Below are positions 43,918 through 54,705 of a stretch of 64,000 nucleotides of DNA, in pieces. Below the pieces are notes generated by a model. That model saw nothing but the letters and a program-made list of their open reading frames with translations. It was not told where the DNA came from and made no database searches. Positions within the stretch are counted from its first letter, which is position 1; every line of letters starts with the position of its first letter. Position numbers and translations under genes: made by a program. The stretch comes from Mytilus edulis (lineage: Eukaryota; Mollusca; Bivalvia; Mytilida; Mytilidae): positions 49,443,062 to 49,507,061 of the forward strand of contig NC_092346.1 of NCBI RefSeq assembly GCF_963676685.1. Direction: 5' to 3'.

Positions 43918-46905
43918 ATGAACTTACGAAGAACTAACAGGAAACTGGCTCGGACGTCGCCCAGTATAAAAAGGTCCGAAACAGACGTCACCATGGACAC
44001 GGTGTCGTCTGATACGGCAGGTGTCCCCTCATCACCAGACATGACAAATATCCCAAACACGACTCATTCAGATCATCGTCCTAGTGACAGCAGCAACATT
44101 ACACATATACAGCCATGTTCAGTTCTCCTTAAAGACATTTTGGTTTTTGATGACACAGTACAACACTGTCGCATTTCAAAATGTGAGACCAAAGGCTGCA
44201 AAACTTGTGCTATTTTAATTACAGATGCTGAATTCACTAGCAATTTGACCAAGAAGTCATATTTTACCAGAAGTTACGATGATCTGAATTGTAAATCGAT
44301 AAATGTCGTTTACGGATTAGAGTGCAACCTTTGCGGATTGGTATACGTCGGTGAAACGAAAGGAAGGCTAAACAAACGGATGTGCGGTCATAGATCAGAC
44401 ATTAACCTCAATGCTAACGACATTCTATACCAGCATTTCAATCAGCCCGATCATTCCATCGTTTCTATGACAGTTCGCATTATCGAAAAGATATACCATA
44501 GCTCTAACAATCCTAATCTTTCAACGACTCTCCGTAGACAAAAAGAAGACTACTGGATTAGACAATTGGGAACTGCAACACCGTATGGCTGCAATGACAA
44601 AATTGATGGTATAGGTATTCTATCTAGTCCTTCGTGTAACTCGGTGAATGTGATGAATATTTTCAACTCGACTCCTCGACGTAGACGCAGTCATGGTCAT
44701 CGTCATTATACATCACCCTCTCTGCATGATGTCTCTATTAATGACTTGCTGCCATTCATACAAAAACCGTTAGGTATTCATCACATTCGCACGAAACTTT
44801 ATTCATTACCCCTTTCAAAACTTCATTCTCTGTTCAATTTATGTTTGGAATCCACTGTTACAAACCCTCATTCAAACCAATACAAACTTCAAGCTATAAT
44901 TTCGGATATTGCAAGTCACAGACTTTTCAAGCCAGTTCGCATTGGAAAAGATGAAAAAGAGAAAAGATATTTTCTAAATCTTTCCTTTGCCAACAAAGGT
45001 CTCGATGGCGTCAACCTTGGCAATATCCTTCATCATAAATTAGTTCAATCGAAAATACCTCCTTATTTTAAAGACCAGTCTGTACCAATAATTTCTTATA
45101 CCTATACCAAACCTATTGCAACTAAAATTTTCAATTACAAACGCGTTTTGCAGGATCTCGATATTGACGACTTCAAGTCTAAACCTCCTGATTGCACTTG
45201 TGCTAGTTCCCTATTCACATATAATCCCGCTGGCCACGTTATTACCGGTGACCTTAACATTGTTAATAACACTTCTCTACGAAACGTGTTATCGAAAGGT
45301 CCGAAATATCGTGAGCCTAAATCCATCAATTGGAAATACAACTTTAAAATTTTGATGGATTCAGTCGAGGATTATGCCAGGCAATGGGCTAAGCGCGAGA
45401 AGGAAGACGTAGACACTCTATCCGAATGGATAAAGGCAGTGAGGTCCTTAATACAAATCAGAATTAAGAAACTGAATGGGTCCATCAATGCCCATGCTAC
45501 GTCAATTTTTAAAGACCCAAATGTTGCTAAACACCTATCCGACCTCCATGATAAATATGTTGTTGTCCCCGCAGACAAAGCCCCAAATAACATCGTTTTT
45601 GTCTGTAAAAGTCATTACATTAATTGCTTGATAAACGAATTAGGTATAGACAATTCACTTGGAAACTCAACATATACCCTCACGACACTTACCAAAGAGG
45701 AAATCCTGGATAATCATAGGTCTGTTCTTTGTTCCTTTGGTATTTCAACCAAAGATGAAGAACTGGATCTTCCATCACTGTATTGGATACCTAAACTACA
45801 TAAGTGTCCTTACAAACAGCGGTATATTGCTGGGTCTTCCAAGTGCTCCACAAAACCTCTTTCTAAATTATTAACATCCATTTTATCAGCAATCAAAGAC
45901 GGGCTTCAAAGTTATTGTGAAACTGCCTATTCTAGAGGTGGCGTGAATCAGATGTGGATACTTAAAAATTCCAAAGATCTTTTAGAGTACATACAATCTA
46001 ACTCTCTTTCATCTTGTAACAGTATTAAAACATTTGACTTCTCTACTCTTTACACAAGTATTCCACATTCCAAACTTAAAGACAAATTAAAAGAGTTGGT
46101 ATTACTTTGCTTCATAAAAAAGAATGGCCAACGTAGATACAAGTATCTTGTCTTAGGGAGGGATAAATCCTACTTTGTAAAGAATCACTCTGATTCAAAC
46201 AAAAAATTCTCTGAAACCGATATTATCAAGATGCTTGATTTCTTGATTGACAACATATTTGTTACGTTCGGAGGACGTGTTTTTCAACAGACTGTCGGCA
46301 TACCAATGGGAACAAACTGTGCCCCTCTACTTGCTGACTTGTTTCTTTATTATTATGAGGCTGACTTCATGCAGGAACTTCTTAGGAAGAAAGATAAGAA
46401 GTTAGCAATATCCTTTAACTCTACTTTCCGCTATATAGATGACGTTCTTTCACTAAACAATTCAAAATTTGGTGACTATGTGGAACGCATCTATCCCATC
46501 GAATTGGAGATAAAGGATACTACAGATACAGTTAAGTCAGCTTCATATCTTGACTTACATCTAGAAATTGACAATGAGGGTCGGTTGAAGACAAAACTTT
46601 ACGACAAAAGAGATGATTTCAGCTTTCCAATTGTGAACTTTCCATTTCTAAGTAGCAACATTCCAGCAGCACCTGCATACGGGGTATATATCTCTCAATT
46701 GATACGATATTCCCGTGCTTGCATTTCCTATCATGATTTTCTTGATAGAGGGTTACTGCTCACAAGGAAGCTATTAAATCAAGAGTTCCAAATGGTGAAG
46801 TTGAAATCATCCCTTCGTAAATTTTACGGACGCCATCACGAGTTGGTTGACCGTTATGGAATAACCATTTCACAAATGATATCGGATATGTTCCTCACGT
46901 CGTAA
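43918..46905 (+). CDS. Permuted Penelope-like element protein: GIY-YIG endonuclease then reverse transcriptase
   Basis: The 995-residue open frame carries all expected parts. A Cys-rich knuckle (CRISKCETKGCKTC) lies at residues 84-97. A GIY-YIG nuclease at about 129-228 has VVYGLECNLCGLVYVGETKG, RMCGHRSDI and the likely metal-binding Glu in RRQKEDYWIRQ. After a 350-residue linker with VVPADKAPNNIVFVC and LYWIPKLHKCPYK come the RT motifs FDFSTLYTSIPH (706), GIPMGTNCAPLLADLFLYYY (794) and YIDD (839-842), then a thumb ending RKFYGRHHELVD. Ordinary Penelope elements carry GIY-YIG at the C-terminus. An N-terminal one is the mark of the permuted Naiad-like clade. No stop, frameshift or in-frame UGA occurs, so it may encode active protein. 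It would nick DNA and prime reverse transcription. The start codon follows the structured leader and the previous copy's 3' UTR. Confidence 0.9.
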   Translation: MNLRRTNRKLARTSPSIKRSETDVTMDTVSSDTAGVPSSPDMTNIPNTTHSDHRPSDSSNITHIQPCSVLLKDILVFDDTVQHCRISKCETKGCKTCAILITDAEFTSNLTKKSYFTRSYDDLNCKSINVVYGLECNLCGLVYVGETKGRLNKRMCGHRSDINLNANDILYQHFNQPDHSIVSMTVRIIEKIYHSSNNPNLSTTLRRQKEDYWIRQLGTATPYGCNDKIDGIGILSSPSCNSVNVMNIFNSTPRRRRSHGHRHYTSPSLHDVSINDLLPFIQKPLGIHHIRTKLYSLPLSKLHSLFNLCLESTVTNPHSNQYKLQAIISDIASHRLFKPVRIGKDEKEKRYFLNLSFANKGLDGVNLGNILHHKLVQSKIPPYFKDQSVPIISYTYTKPIATKIFNYKRVLQDLDIDDFKSKPPDCTCASSLFTYNPAGHVITGDLNIVNNTSLRNVLSKGPKYREPKSINWKYNFKILMDSVEDYARQWAKREKEDVDTLSEWIKAVRSLIQIRIKKLNGSINAHATSIFKDPNVAKHLSDLHDKYVVVPADKAPNNIVFVCKSHYINCLINELGIDNSLGNSTYTLTTLTKEEILDNHRSVLCSFGISTKDEELDLPSLYWIPKLHKCPYKQRYIAGSSKCSTKPLSKLLTSILSAIKDGLQSYCETAYSRGGVNQMWILKNSKDLLEYIQSNSLSSCNSIKTFDFSTLYTSIPHSKLKDKLKELVLLCFIKKNGQRRYKYLVLGRDKSYFVKNHSDSNKKFSETDIIKMLDFLIDNIFVTFGGRVFQQTVGIPMGTNCAPLLADLFLYYYEADFMQELLRKKDKKLAISFNSTFRYIDDVLSLNNSKFGDYVERIYPIELEIKDTTDTVKSASYLDLHLEIDNEGRLKTKLYDKRDDFSFPIVNFPFLSSNIPAAPAYGVYISQLIRYSRACISYHDFLDRGLLLTRKLLNQEFQMVKLKSSLRKFYGRHHELVDRYGITISQMISDMFLTS

Positions 46906-47204
46906 CTACAATCCCCTTCCCTTTCATGAATTTGACCTACCGAATTAGACTATTTACCGGATTTGTAATCACATAAGCAACACGACGGGTGCCGCATGTG
47001 GAGCAGGATCTGCTTACCCTTCCGGAGCACCTGAGATCACCCCTAGTTTTTGGTGGGGTTCGTGTTGTTTATTCTTTAGTTTTCTATGTTGTGTCATGTG
47101 TACTATTGTTTTTCTGTTTGTCTTTTTCATTTTTAGCCATGGCGTTGTCAGTTTGTTTTAGATTTATGAGTTTGACTGTCCCTTTGGTATCTTTCGTCCC
47201 TCTT
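46906..47204 (+). mobile_element. 3' UTR of the complete PLE
   Basis: Starts CTACAATCCCC after the stop and ends TCGTCCCTCTT. It equals the 3' UTR of the upstream partial copy. Fragments of this UTR recur at 17508, 20796, 31212, 34668, 47424 and 60630, marking an abundant family. A 60-75 codon hydrophobic frame inside (MPHVEQDLLTLPEHLRSP) is open only in young copies. Confidence 0.9.
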
Positions 47205-47307
47205 GATATACCAGCCAATCACTCTTACCCAACTAACATCAGTTACAATGATACTAATGCTAGACAAAAGCCATCCCGACAGTCTAGGTTAGGACCCCCA
47301 GTTATAT
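47205..47307 (+). pseudogene. 3' half of the coding remnant interrupted by the PLE
   Basis: Immediately after the PLE end the frame reads ANHSYPTNISYNDTN, RQKPSRQSRLGPPVI and stops at 47307. It most likely continues the remnant at 42192-42351. Confidence 0.35.
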
Positions 47308-47423
47308 GAAGGCAAACTCCTTTCACCACCTTACCACACCAGACAGTCCTGCAGTGCCACCTTTATTTATCGACATCCCTACCAGATGTTAAATAAGTGT
47401 AGAAAAAAACGTTTTCGGCACTA

Positions 47424-47720
47424 AAAGAGGGACGAAAGATACCAAAGGGACAGTCAAACTCATAAATCTAAAACAAACTGACAACGCCATGGCTAAAAAT
47501 GAAAAAGACAAACAGAAAAACAATAGTACACATGACACAACATAGAAAACTAAAGAATAAACAACACGAACCCCACCAAAAACTAGGGGTGATCTCAGGT
47601 GCTCCGGAAGGGTAAGCAGATCCTGCTCCACATGTGGCACCCGTCGTGTTGCTTATGTGGTTACAAATCCGGTAAATAGTCTAATTCGGTAGGTCACATT
47701 CATGAAAGGGAATTGTATAC
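47424..47720 (-). mobile_element. 5'-truncated PLE 3' UTR, inverted
   Basis: The minus strand from 47716 to 47424 matches the UTR nearly base for base (CCCTTTCATGAA at the start, TCGTCCCTCTTTT at the end). It lies only 220 bp beyond the complete PLE, making a local inverted pair with it. Confidence 0.88.
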
Positions 47721-47956
47721 TCTTGTTACAGTAAAATGACGTCAGAGCAGCGTACACTCACGAGATAACAATAAAAAACAAAGAACTGACATTTTTGACC
47801 AATTAGACTGCAAGGTAGCTTATATATAATTGTTTTTATTCTTTACTGTAATGTTTTGATTTACATAACGATGACTTATATCAAAATATTTTATATATTT
47901 TACTTCGTTAGTGCACTGAAATATGTATTTAAACAAGAGGCTGTCACAACGACAGC

Positions 47957-48860
47957 AAACCGGATTTATTAATATTTATTTGTGTCCTGGCAATATCACA
48001 AGAACCATTACTGATGAATGGTGAAAGTGAAAATCGTCAATATCAAATTTGACCTCCATTTTGTCATCAGTATCAACATATTAAAATTTGAAAAGCTTAG
48101 ATTGAATGGTTCGTGAGTAAATGCAACAACGTGAATGGAAACGCCATTTTACAATCTTTCAAGAACCATAACGCCTGAACGGTAAAAGTCAAAATCGTCA
48201 TTTTTGAACTTGACCTCTATTTTGTCATCAGTAACAACATATAAAAATTTCAAAAGCTTTGGTTGAATGGTTCATGAGAAAATGCACGGACACGACTGGA
48301 AACACCATTTTTCAATCTTTCAAGAACCATAACTCCTGAACAGTAAAAGTCAAAATCGTCATTATTTAACTTGGCCTCTATTTTGTCATCAGTAACAACA
48401 TATTAAAATTTGGGAAGCTTTGGTAGAACAGTTCATGCGTAAATGCACGGACACAACTGGAAACTCCATTTTTCAATCTTTCAAGAACCATAACTCCTGA
48501 ACGGTAAAAGTCAAAATCGTCATTATTGAAATTGACCGCCATTTTGTCATCAGTAACAACATATTAAAATTTGGGAAGCTTTGGTAGAACAGTTCATGCG
48601 TAAATGCACGGACACGACTGGAAACTCCATTTTTCAATCTTTCAAGAACCATAATTCCTGAACGGTAAAAGTCAAAATCGCCATTATTGAACTTGACCTT
48701 CATTTAGTTGTCAGTAACAACATATTAAAATTTTAAAAGCTTTGGTTTAACGGTTCATGAGTTAATGCACGGACAACATTTGATTGCCGCCCGCCCGACC
48801 GCCCGGCCGCCCGCCGTACATCCCCAAATCAATAACCGACATTTTTGTCACAAAAATCCG
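47957..48860. repeat. 161-bp tandem repeat, 5 copies, with short terminal inverted AACCGGATTT
   Basis: Each unit carries CAAGAACCATAACTCCTGAA, CGGTAAAAGTCAAAATCGTC, TTTTGTCATCAGTAACAACA and GCACGGACACGACTGGAAAC. Units start near 47998, 48160, 48320, 48481 and 48643. The block ends in a CCGCCCG-rich stretch (48785-48823). AACCGGATTT at the left and AAATCCGGTT at the right mark possible element ends. No coding. Confidence 0.8.
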
Positions 48861-49806
48861 GTTAAAAACATGTTCACTAGGATATATCAGATGTTAGCGT
48901 CTATGGGTTATTGAATGACAGAACATCTATACTATTACACGAGAAGACCTCATTTTGTGTGTCGCTTCTCTTCCTTCCGCAATAAATTAATCATCATGCC
49001 TGTGTCCTATAGGTACCATGCATAGTCGCATTTGTCTACTATTTATATGATTATTCAGTTTGCGTTATTTTCGGAGAAAAACAAAAACAAAGGCGTCCGG
49101 ATATTGTTTCCGTCATTGGACGAAATTTTAAGTCAGACTACACTTCCGGTTTGCGTTATTGTATACTTTGAACATACATATAGGGAAAACGGTACTATTT
49201 ATTCTGCCATAGGCGACAATATTAACATTTTCTAAATTTACCACTTTTTATGATAAAAACCTGAATAAAACAGTTATATGTGGTCTTAGTACTTTATTAT
49301 TCTGTTTTAAAAATTAAAGTCAAATAGTATCATGACCAACTTTAACAGCTTGTTTATGTTATCCATGCCCACCGTCATTTTGTACCTAATTTATGAAATT
49401 TTGGAAGTCTTTTCGAATAATTCTTTAGAAATATTTCAATAGGTTTCAAAATTTATATTGTAAATATACACACTGCAGCTATTCATAGATATATAAAACA
49501 AATATATATTGTACCATTACATCCAATCAAAGCGCTCCTAATTTGACTTCCTTCACCTGCCTTGGGTACACAAAAGGCCAACATAATACCGTTTCGCCTA
49601 TACAGTGAATAAGGTGTGTTAGCTGTATGCTATCATTTTATTTGTATTTGTTATCCACAGCGGTTACAGAGTTTATTAAAAAGAGAGGGTCTATATAATA
49701 TATCAATGACCGCCGTGGATCGATGAGTGGACTGAGAATTGATAGTTGAGGGCAGGTGCACATAATTTATAGTTATGAATGTTCAGCTGTATTTGCACGA
49801 GGCTAA
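48861..49806. other. Non-coding interval
   Basis: No supported gene. The short frame at 49032-49235 has no recognisable domain. Confidence 0.45.
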
Positions 49807-49852
49807 GAAACAGGTGTAATGCGAGCTTTCGCGAGCTATTACTCCTGTTTCG
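49807..49852. repeat. Hairpin-forming inverted repeat
   Basis: GAAACAGGTGTAATGC at the left pairs with GCTATTACTCCTGTTTC at the right, around a GAGCTTTCGCGA centre. A T-rich run follows. Confidence 0.7.
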
Positions 49853-49929
49853 AGCGGAGTTTTTTTGTTTTTTGTATATTGTTTTTAACACTGACAAGTG
49901 TATTTAAAGTTGATTTGTTTTTCATAAAA

Positions 49930-50050
49930 GATATGGAGTTGAGAGTTCTGTCGGTAAAGTTGAAACCAAAACGGGAGGAAGCTGTTAAACACATCCTACA
50001 GAGGAGAGATGTGATCTGTAATTTGCCAGTTGGCTATTGAAAATGCAAGA
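49930..50050 (+). pseudogene. RecQ-like helicase fragment with destroyed Walker A
   Basis: The frame reads VKLKPKREEAVKHILQRRDV, ICNLPVGY and then TGA AAA TGC, where GGA AAA TCC (GYGKS) is expected. The pattern LKP--EEAV-HIL---DV---LP-GYGKS is the Q-motif and Walker A start of RecQ-type SF2 helicases, often found in mollusc repetitive gene families. The stop removes the phosphate-binding lysine loop. Nothing recognisable follows. Confidence 0.6.
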
Positions 50051-50214
50051 CTTTTCATGTCCTGCCAGGTACAGATTATGATATATAGATATAAGATGTA
50101 GTTTGAATGGACAAAAAGCTATAAAGGGCACCATACATTATTACTAGTAACAGTTTATCTGAAAGTGAAAAAAGAATTGTGCAAAAAGTCAAATCACAAA
50201 AGTACTGAACTTAG

Positions 50215-50560
50215 AGGAAAATCTAATCGGAAAGTCCATAATCACATGGCAAAATCAAATAACAAAACACATCAAAAACGAATGGACAAGAACTGTCATA
50301 TTCCTGACTTGGTACTGGCATTTTCAAATGTATAAAATGGTGGATTAAACATGGTTTTATAGCTTTGATGACAGTCTCATCAAATTCCGTTATATTTACA
50401 ATGATGCGTGAACTAAACATACACATTGACAAGATGTTTAAGTACCGAGCGACGTTCGTTAAATGGATACCACATAAACAGACATAATAAATAAAATAGT
50501 CAAATAATGGGTACAGCAGTCATCATCGTGTAACAATTTAAGAAGGAACAATTTAACAGA
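50215..50560 (-). repeat. Dispersed mussel-type repeat
   Basis: Contains GACAAGAACTGTCATATTCC, TGACTTGGTACTGGCATTTT, GATGACAGTCTCATCAAATT, GATGTTTAAGTACCGAGCG and TACAGCAGTCATCATCGTGT. The middle part parallels 58610-58700, and the start is the reverse of the 20125 and 58160 repeats. Confidence 0.6.
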
Positions 50561-51008
50561 ACACAAACACATTTAACTACAAACACGTTTATTGATTCGC
50601 GTGTCTGACGTCAGAAAATTTTATACGTCACATATATTTGTCGTTCAATGTATATACAGACAATTTAAAATTTCACATGGGCAATGTTAGCATACAGGGT
50701 TAAAAAATCAGAAGTATGTAAGAATTAATTTCAAAAATAGACCGATATTTAAAATAGTCCAAAAGTTATATAGAATTTATAAGAATCCACAAAATGAAAT
50801 TGTTCATTACACTACGCGATGGAATAACTTTGACGTTTATGGTTAAACGTATTTTGTAACTCGATCATAATAGAAATATATCATAATAATTCTTATACGA
50901 TTTGCATATCTCTATATAGTTAACTGTGATTGGTCAACTCCACTTTCTATTTTCGGTTTACACTTCGATAGACTGGGTTGCCGGAACTACTTTTGTAACT
51001 AATGTAAA

Positions 51009-51020
51009 CAATATGGCGGC
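51009..51020 (+). promoter_or_regulatory. YY1-type site upstream of the DUF3504 pseudogene
   Basis: CAATATGGCGGC fits the AANATGGCGGC consensus of YY1. It lies 200 bp before the ATG of exon 1, a usual promoter position. No TATA box was seen. Confidence 0.35.
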
Positions 51021-51602
51021 TCTTAATCGCGAACGGCAATCATGTAAATATAACCGGGCTTAAATTAATTTATATTTTATAGTTGTAGTAAAAATTTAAT
51101 AAAACGGAGTTCACAATTACAGTTGTAAACCATTTATTTAATTGTTAAAAAATACGGAAATCACATGACCTTCCATTCATCTGAAAATAGTCGTCTGCTT
51201 AAATCTGTACAGTAAACATGGAGCTTGATGCGGATTTTGACATATCTACGTTACCAGATCTGCCAATAACTTTCGAGATGCAACTGCCAGAAGAAATGAA
51301 TGCCGAAGTTGTTGAACTATTTGAAATAATGCACCAAGAAGTTTAAGGTTTTGATGAAATGCTACTCCATGCTGTAACAAGCATCAACAATGATCAAACC
51401 CTACCAGTACCTAGCACAACTTCTGTTGAAACAGTTGATTTCCAAGCACAACAACATAATCAAGAACCTGCACCAGTACAGGACTCAGACAATACTTCAA
51501 AAGATTTAAAAATCTAGACAAAGAGACCTTGCTTGAAATAGAGCAAAATCAATAGTGCCTCAACCAAAAAGAATACAAAGTGGGGAGTTGGAGTCTTTAA
51601 TG

Positions 51603-52293
51603 GTAAGACTTGATAAAACAAAATCTGTTTGAAACACAGTCGTAGGATTGTCTGTTGTTTTTCCACCACGTTTTGACAGATAATATAAATCAAAACATGA
51701 CCATTTCCCAGAAAGGAGTGGATTCATCTCAAACTTCACTTGAAATACATTTATTATATAATTACCAAAAGATAAAATAAACATTAAACATAAATTAACA
51801 CAACATGATGTAATATTAACCTTATACATTTCAATGTTTATTACCTGACGAGAGCAAAAATACTTTAAAAAGACAACTTTCTCATGTGTGCTCTTTCCCC
51901 ATCAATTCTTAGTTATATCACGGCCAGTCACACAACACTTATATTATTACCTTGTACAGTTAGAACCGATTCTTTTCAATGTCATTGTTTACACCCAATG
52001 CCCATGGGTAAAAAAAAAGAACTTGAGATTCCAGTTGTACACAATGTTTTATATGACCTAATTAATGAAATACAACAAAACAAAGATAAATTTTAGAAAA
52101 TATGAAATGAAAGGAGATGGGGCGTATACATGTATTCTATACAAATAGGTTAATTAGACAGCAACCAAACAACATAAGTAACCAATAAAAAATATCTTCT
52201 TGTGTTAATGTTATATATATCGTAGATAAAAAAAAACATAAGCAAATGAACTTTTTTGAAATAAAACTATATTTGTACATTATCACTTTTCAG
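51603..52293 (+). other. Intron of the DUF3504 pseudogene
   Basis: GTAAGA at the start and CTTTTCAG at the end. Joining the flanks preserves the conserved KWGVGVFN-A-WCSERL reading. It contains no recognised repeat. Confidence 0.65.
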
Positions 52294-53170
52294 CTTGGTG
52301 TTCTGAAAGATTGGCAAGCACTTTGGACTTTCAGACCGTGTCTGTTGATTGTCTTAATAGCAGTTTGAGGCAATTTTATGCAGAGGCTCAACCTCAAAAC
52401 ATATCCAAAAGGGCTCTGAAAATGCCAGAAGAGCATGCACAGGAATACCACAAAAATTCTTTAAAAAATGTACGTGCTGCTATGAACAGACATCTGAAAG
52501 ACATAGGCCGTGTCATTGACATTGTCCGTGATTCAGAATTTAAAGCAGCAAATTCCATGTTGAGTGCTAAGCTGAAATTTAACTTGCGCAATGGATTGTC
52601 AAGACCAACACAGCATCACCCTATAATAACAACTCCTGAATTGCTTAAAATAAACACCTACCTTATGAAAAAAGAGGACCCTGTAGCACTCCATTTCAGA
52701 GTATGGTACCTTTTAGGCATACATTTCGTCAGCCGTGGGGTAGAATTCCATCATCAATTGAGCATTAATTCCCTCAAATTTGAAAGTGATGAAATGGGAT
52801 CCGAATTTCTGTCAATATCGCATGAAACACACCAAAAAAATCACCAAGGTGGACTAGACAACGCAACAGAAGAAACACAAGATAAGAGAATGTATGCCGT
52901 ACCAAATTCTCCGTCCTGTTCTCTTTCTACAATAAAGCACTTTCTTTCCAAATGTGATCCAGCCGCGAAATCACTGTTCAACCAATGCTGCAGAGAAGCT
53001 TTACGCTGTCCATCTATGTACATCACATGGTATAATGTAACGCCTGTGAAAGTTAAAAACTTCTCAGCTTTCATGTCCGACATATGTAAAAATGCTGGTG
53101 TTAAACGTTATACAGGGCATTCACTCAGATCTACAGCTATTACCGCCATGAGTGATGCTGGTTTAACAGG

Positions 53171-53949
53171 TTGGGAACAAACCCCCTGTATGGTGATTAT
53201 ACCTCTATAGAGGGATAATCCTTCTTTAGAGGGATAAAATAATCCCTCTATAGAGGGGTCATTTTGTTTGCACTGGATTTAAAGCAAATTAGGGCAGAAT
53301 GGCATTTTCTAGTTATATTGGCTATAATCTCTAGCATTATATGCATCAACATATAGTTAAAGGGAGATGTGGTGCGAGTGCCAATGAGACAACTCTCCAT
53401 CCAAAAAACAATTTAAAAAAGTAAACCATTATAGGTTAAAGTACGGCCTTCAACACGGAGCCTTGGCTCACACAGAACAACAAGCTATAAAGGGCCCCAA
53501 AATTACTAGTATAAAACCATTCAAACGGGAAAACCGCACTTTACTAAAAATTGGGATAACCAGTTTTCTGCTAAAGTGACAAAACTTGCAATCTATTGTA
53601 AACCTATCTGAACACCTGATCAACAACAAAAGGAATAGTTGACCTTTAAATTTCATGTTAAATCTAACAATAGAAATTCTGTTCAGTGAGGCATAAGTGA
53701 GTAGAATTTACCTGATCATCACAGCTTTCAATCATGGTGAACAATAGCTTTTATATTTAGTTAGATAAGCATCAAACTGGGCATGTGCATATTAAATTAA
53801 GTACATCAATTGGTGCATCAACTATTCCAGTTTACTGCCATAATAAGTAGAGAATGCCATTCTGCCCTATTTTGATTTAAATCCAGTCTAAACAAAAATA
53901 CCCCTCTATACAGGTATAATCACCATATAGAGGGTTTGATCCCAACCTG
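53171..53949. mobile_element. MITE inside the DUF3504 pseudogene
   Basis: The ends are CAGGTTGGGA (left, from 53172) and TCCCAACCTG (right, to about 53943), flanked by TTTAA on both sides as likely 5-bp target duplication. The terminal inverted repeats extend over 100 bp (TGGTGATTATACCTCTATAG, then GGCAGAATGGCATTTTCTA, on the left). They hold palindromic CCCTCTATAGAGGG units. It has no transposase. The superfamily is open; the CAG..CTG ends resemble several. Confidence 0.8.
53355..53480 (+). mobile_element. SINE-like repeat nested in the MITE
   Basis: GTGCCAATGAGACAACTCTC, TAAAGTACGGCCTTCAACAC and a CTATAAAGGGCCCC end parallel the start of the repeat at 61935. Nesting gives the order gene, MITE, SINE-like element. 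Confidence 0.65.
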
Positions 53950-54336
53950 TTTAACAGATAACAGAGCATCATGTTTATGTCAGACCATAAATGTGAGGAA
54001 AGTCTAAAATCATATTGCAGGAGACCGAGCACGGTTCAAAGGCATACCATCAGTTCGGTGTTAAACAAGGTAGCAACGGGTAATTCTTCAACATCAGTAG
54101 CACTTGTACCAGTTGCTCCTTCTACTTCCAATTCTACCGCCATTTCTCCAACTCAAAATAATGTCACAGACACAAAAACTGGACAATCTGTTCTCACCGA
54201 AAGAACCCCACTCCGCTCTCTTGATATACCAAATCAGAACGTTCTAGTAAACAGTCAGTCAACTCTTCAAAACCACAAAATGTCTGGATTTGCAGCAAAT
54301 TCAGTATTTCATAACTGCAGTTTCAATTTCAGTTAA

Positions 54337-54705
54337 CATGTGACACTTTTGAACTGTGTAGTTGTGTATTACGTGTACACATTGATGGCGTGGATTACAA
54401 ATCCGGATTATTTGACTTTTGACTGTTAACATTCAGTTATTCACATTGAACGTTTTTGATGTTCTGTTATTGTTTCTTTTATATGTTTAAAGACATAATT
54501 ATTTAGCAGAATGTGTTGTTAATTCTTACTTTTTAGTCTTTTACGAGACGGAGTGATGACCTACATTTACTTCCCTGTGTATCGATTTCACTCTGATATA
54601 TTCATGCGCATTGCCCTTATATGGAACGCTGGTGCTCCACAAACGGAAAAAACAAATATTTTTAATTGTTTTTTACAAAAACAACTTAATATCTTTGAAT
54701 TAAGA
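54337..54705. other. Non-coding interval
   Basis: 3' flank of the DUF3504 pseudogene. No poly(A) signal or repeat was identified with certainty. Confidence 0.4.

Larger units (their letters stand above)
51218..54336 (+). pseudogene. DUF3504 (Crypton-type tyrosine recombinase-like) gene, broken by stops and a MITE
   Basis: Exon 1 (51218-51602) starts MELDADFDISTLPDLPITFE and ends KKNTKWGVGVFN at a GTAAGA donor. Exon 2 starts at 52294 after TTTTCAG and continues WCSERLASTLDFQTVSVD, LNSSLRQFYAEAQ, then FVSRGVEFHHQLS (likely box-I Arg) and KRYTGHSLRSTAITAMSDAG (His-x-x-Arg box). At 53171 it is cut by a MITE. After 53949 the frame resumes, off by one base: FMSDHKCEESLKSYCRRPST (probable catalytic Tyr), a Ser/Thr-rich tail and FHNCSFNFS. 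Such domains occur in ZMYM2, QRICH1 and KCTD1 relatives derived from Crypton transposons. Exon 1 has in-frame stops (51344-51346 and two near 51516-51540). It is not functional. Confidence 0.8.

Noticed and set aside
43619..43921. Hydrophobic 70-100 codon frame (MPHVEQDLLTLPEHLRSP) repeated in four PLE 3' UTR copies
   Set aside because: It is open only in nearly identical young copies. Older copies (17508, 34668) have stops or shifts there, so there is no sign of protein selection.
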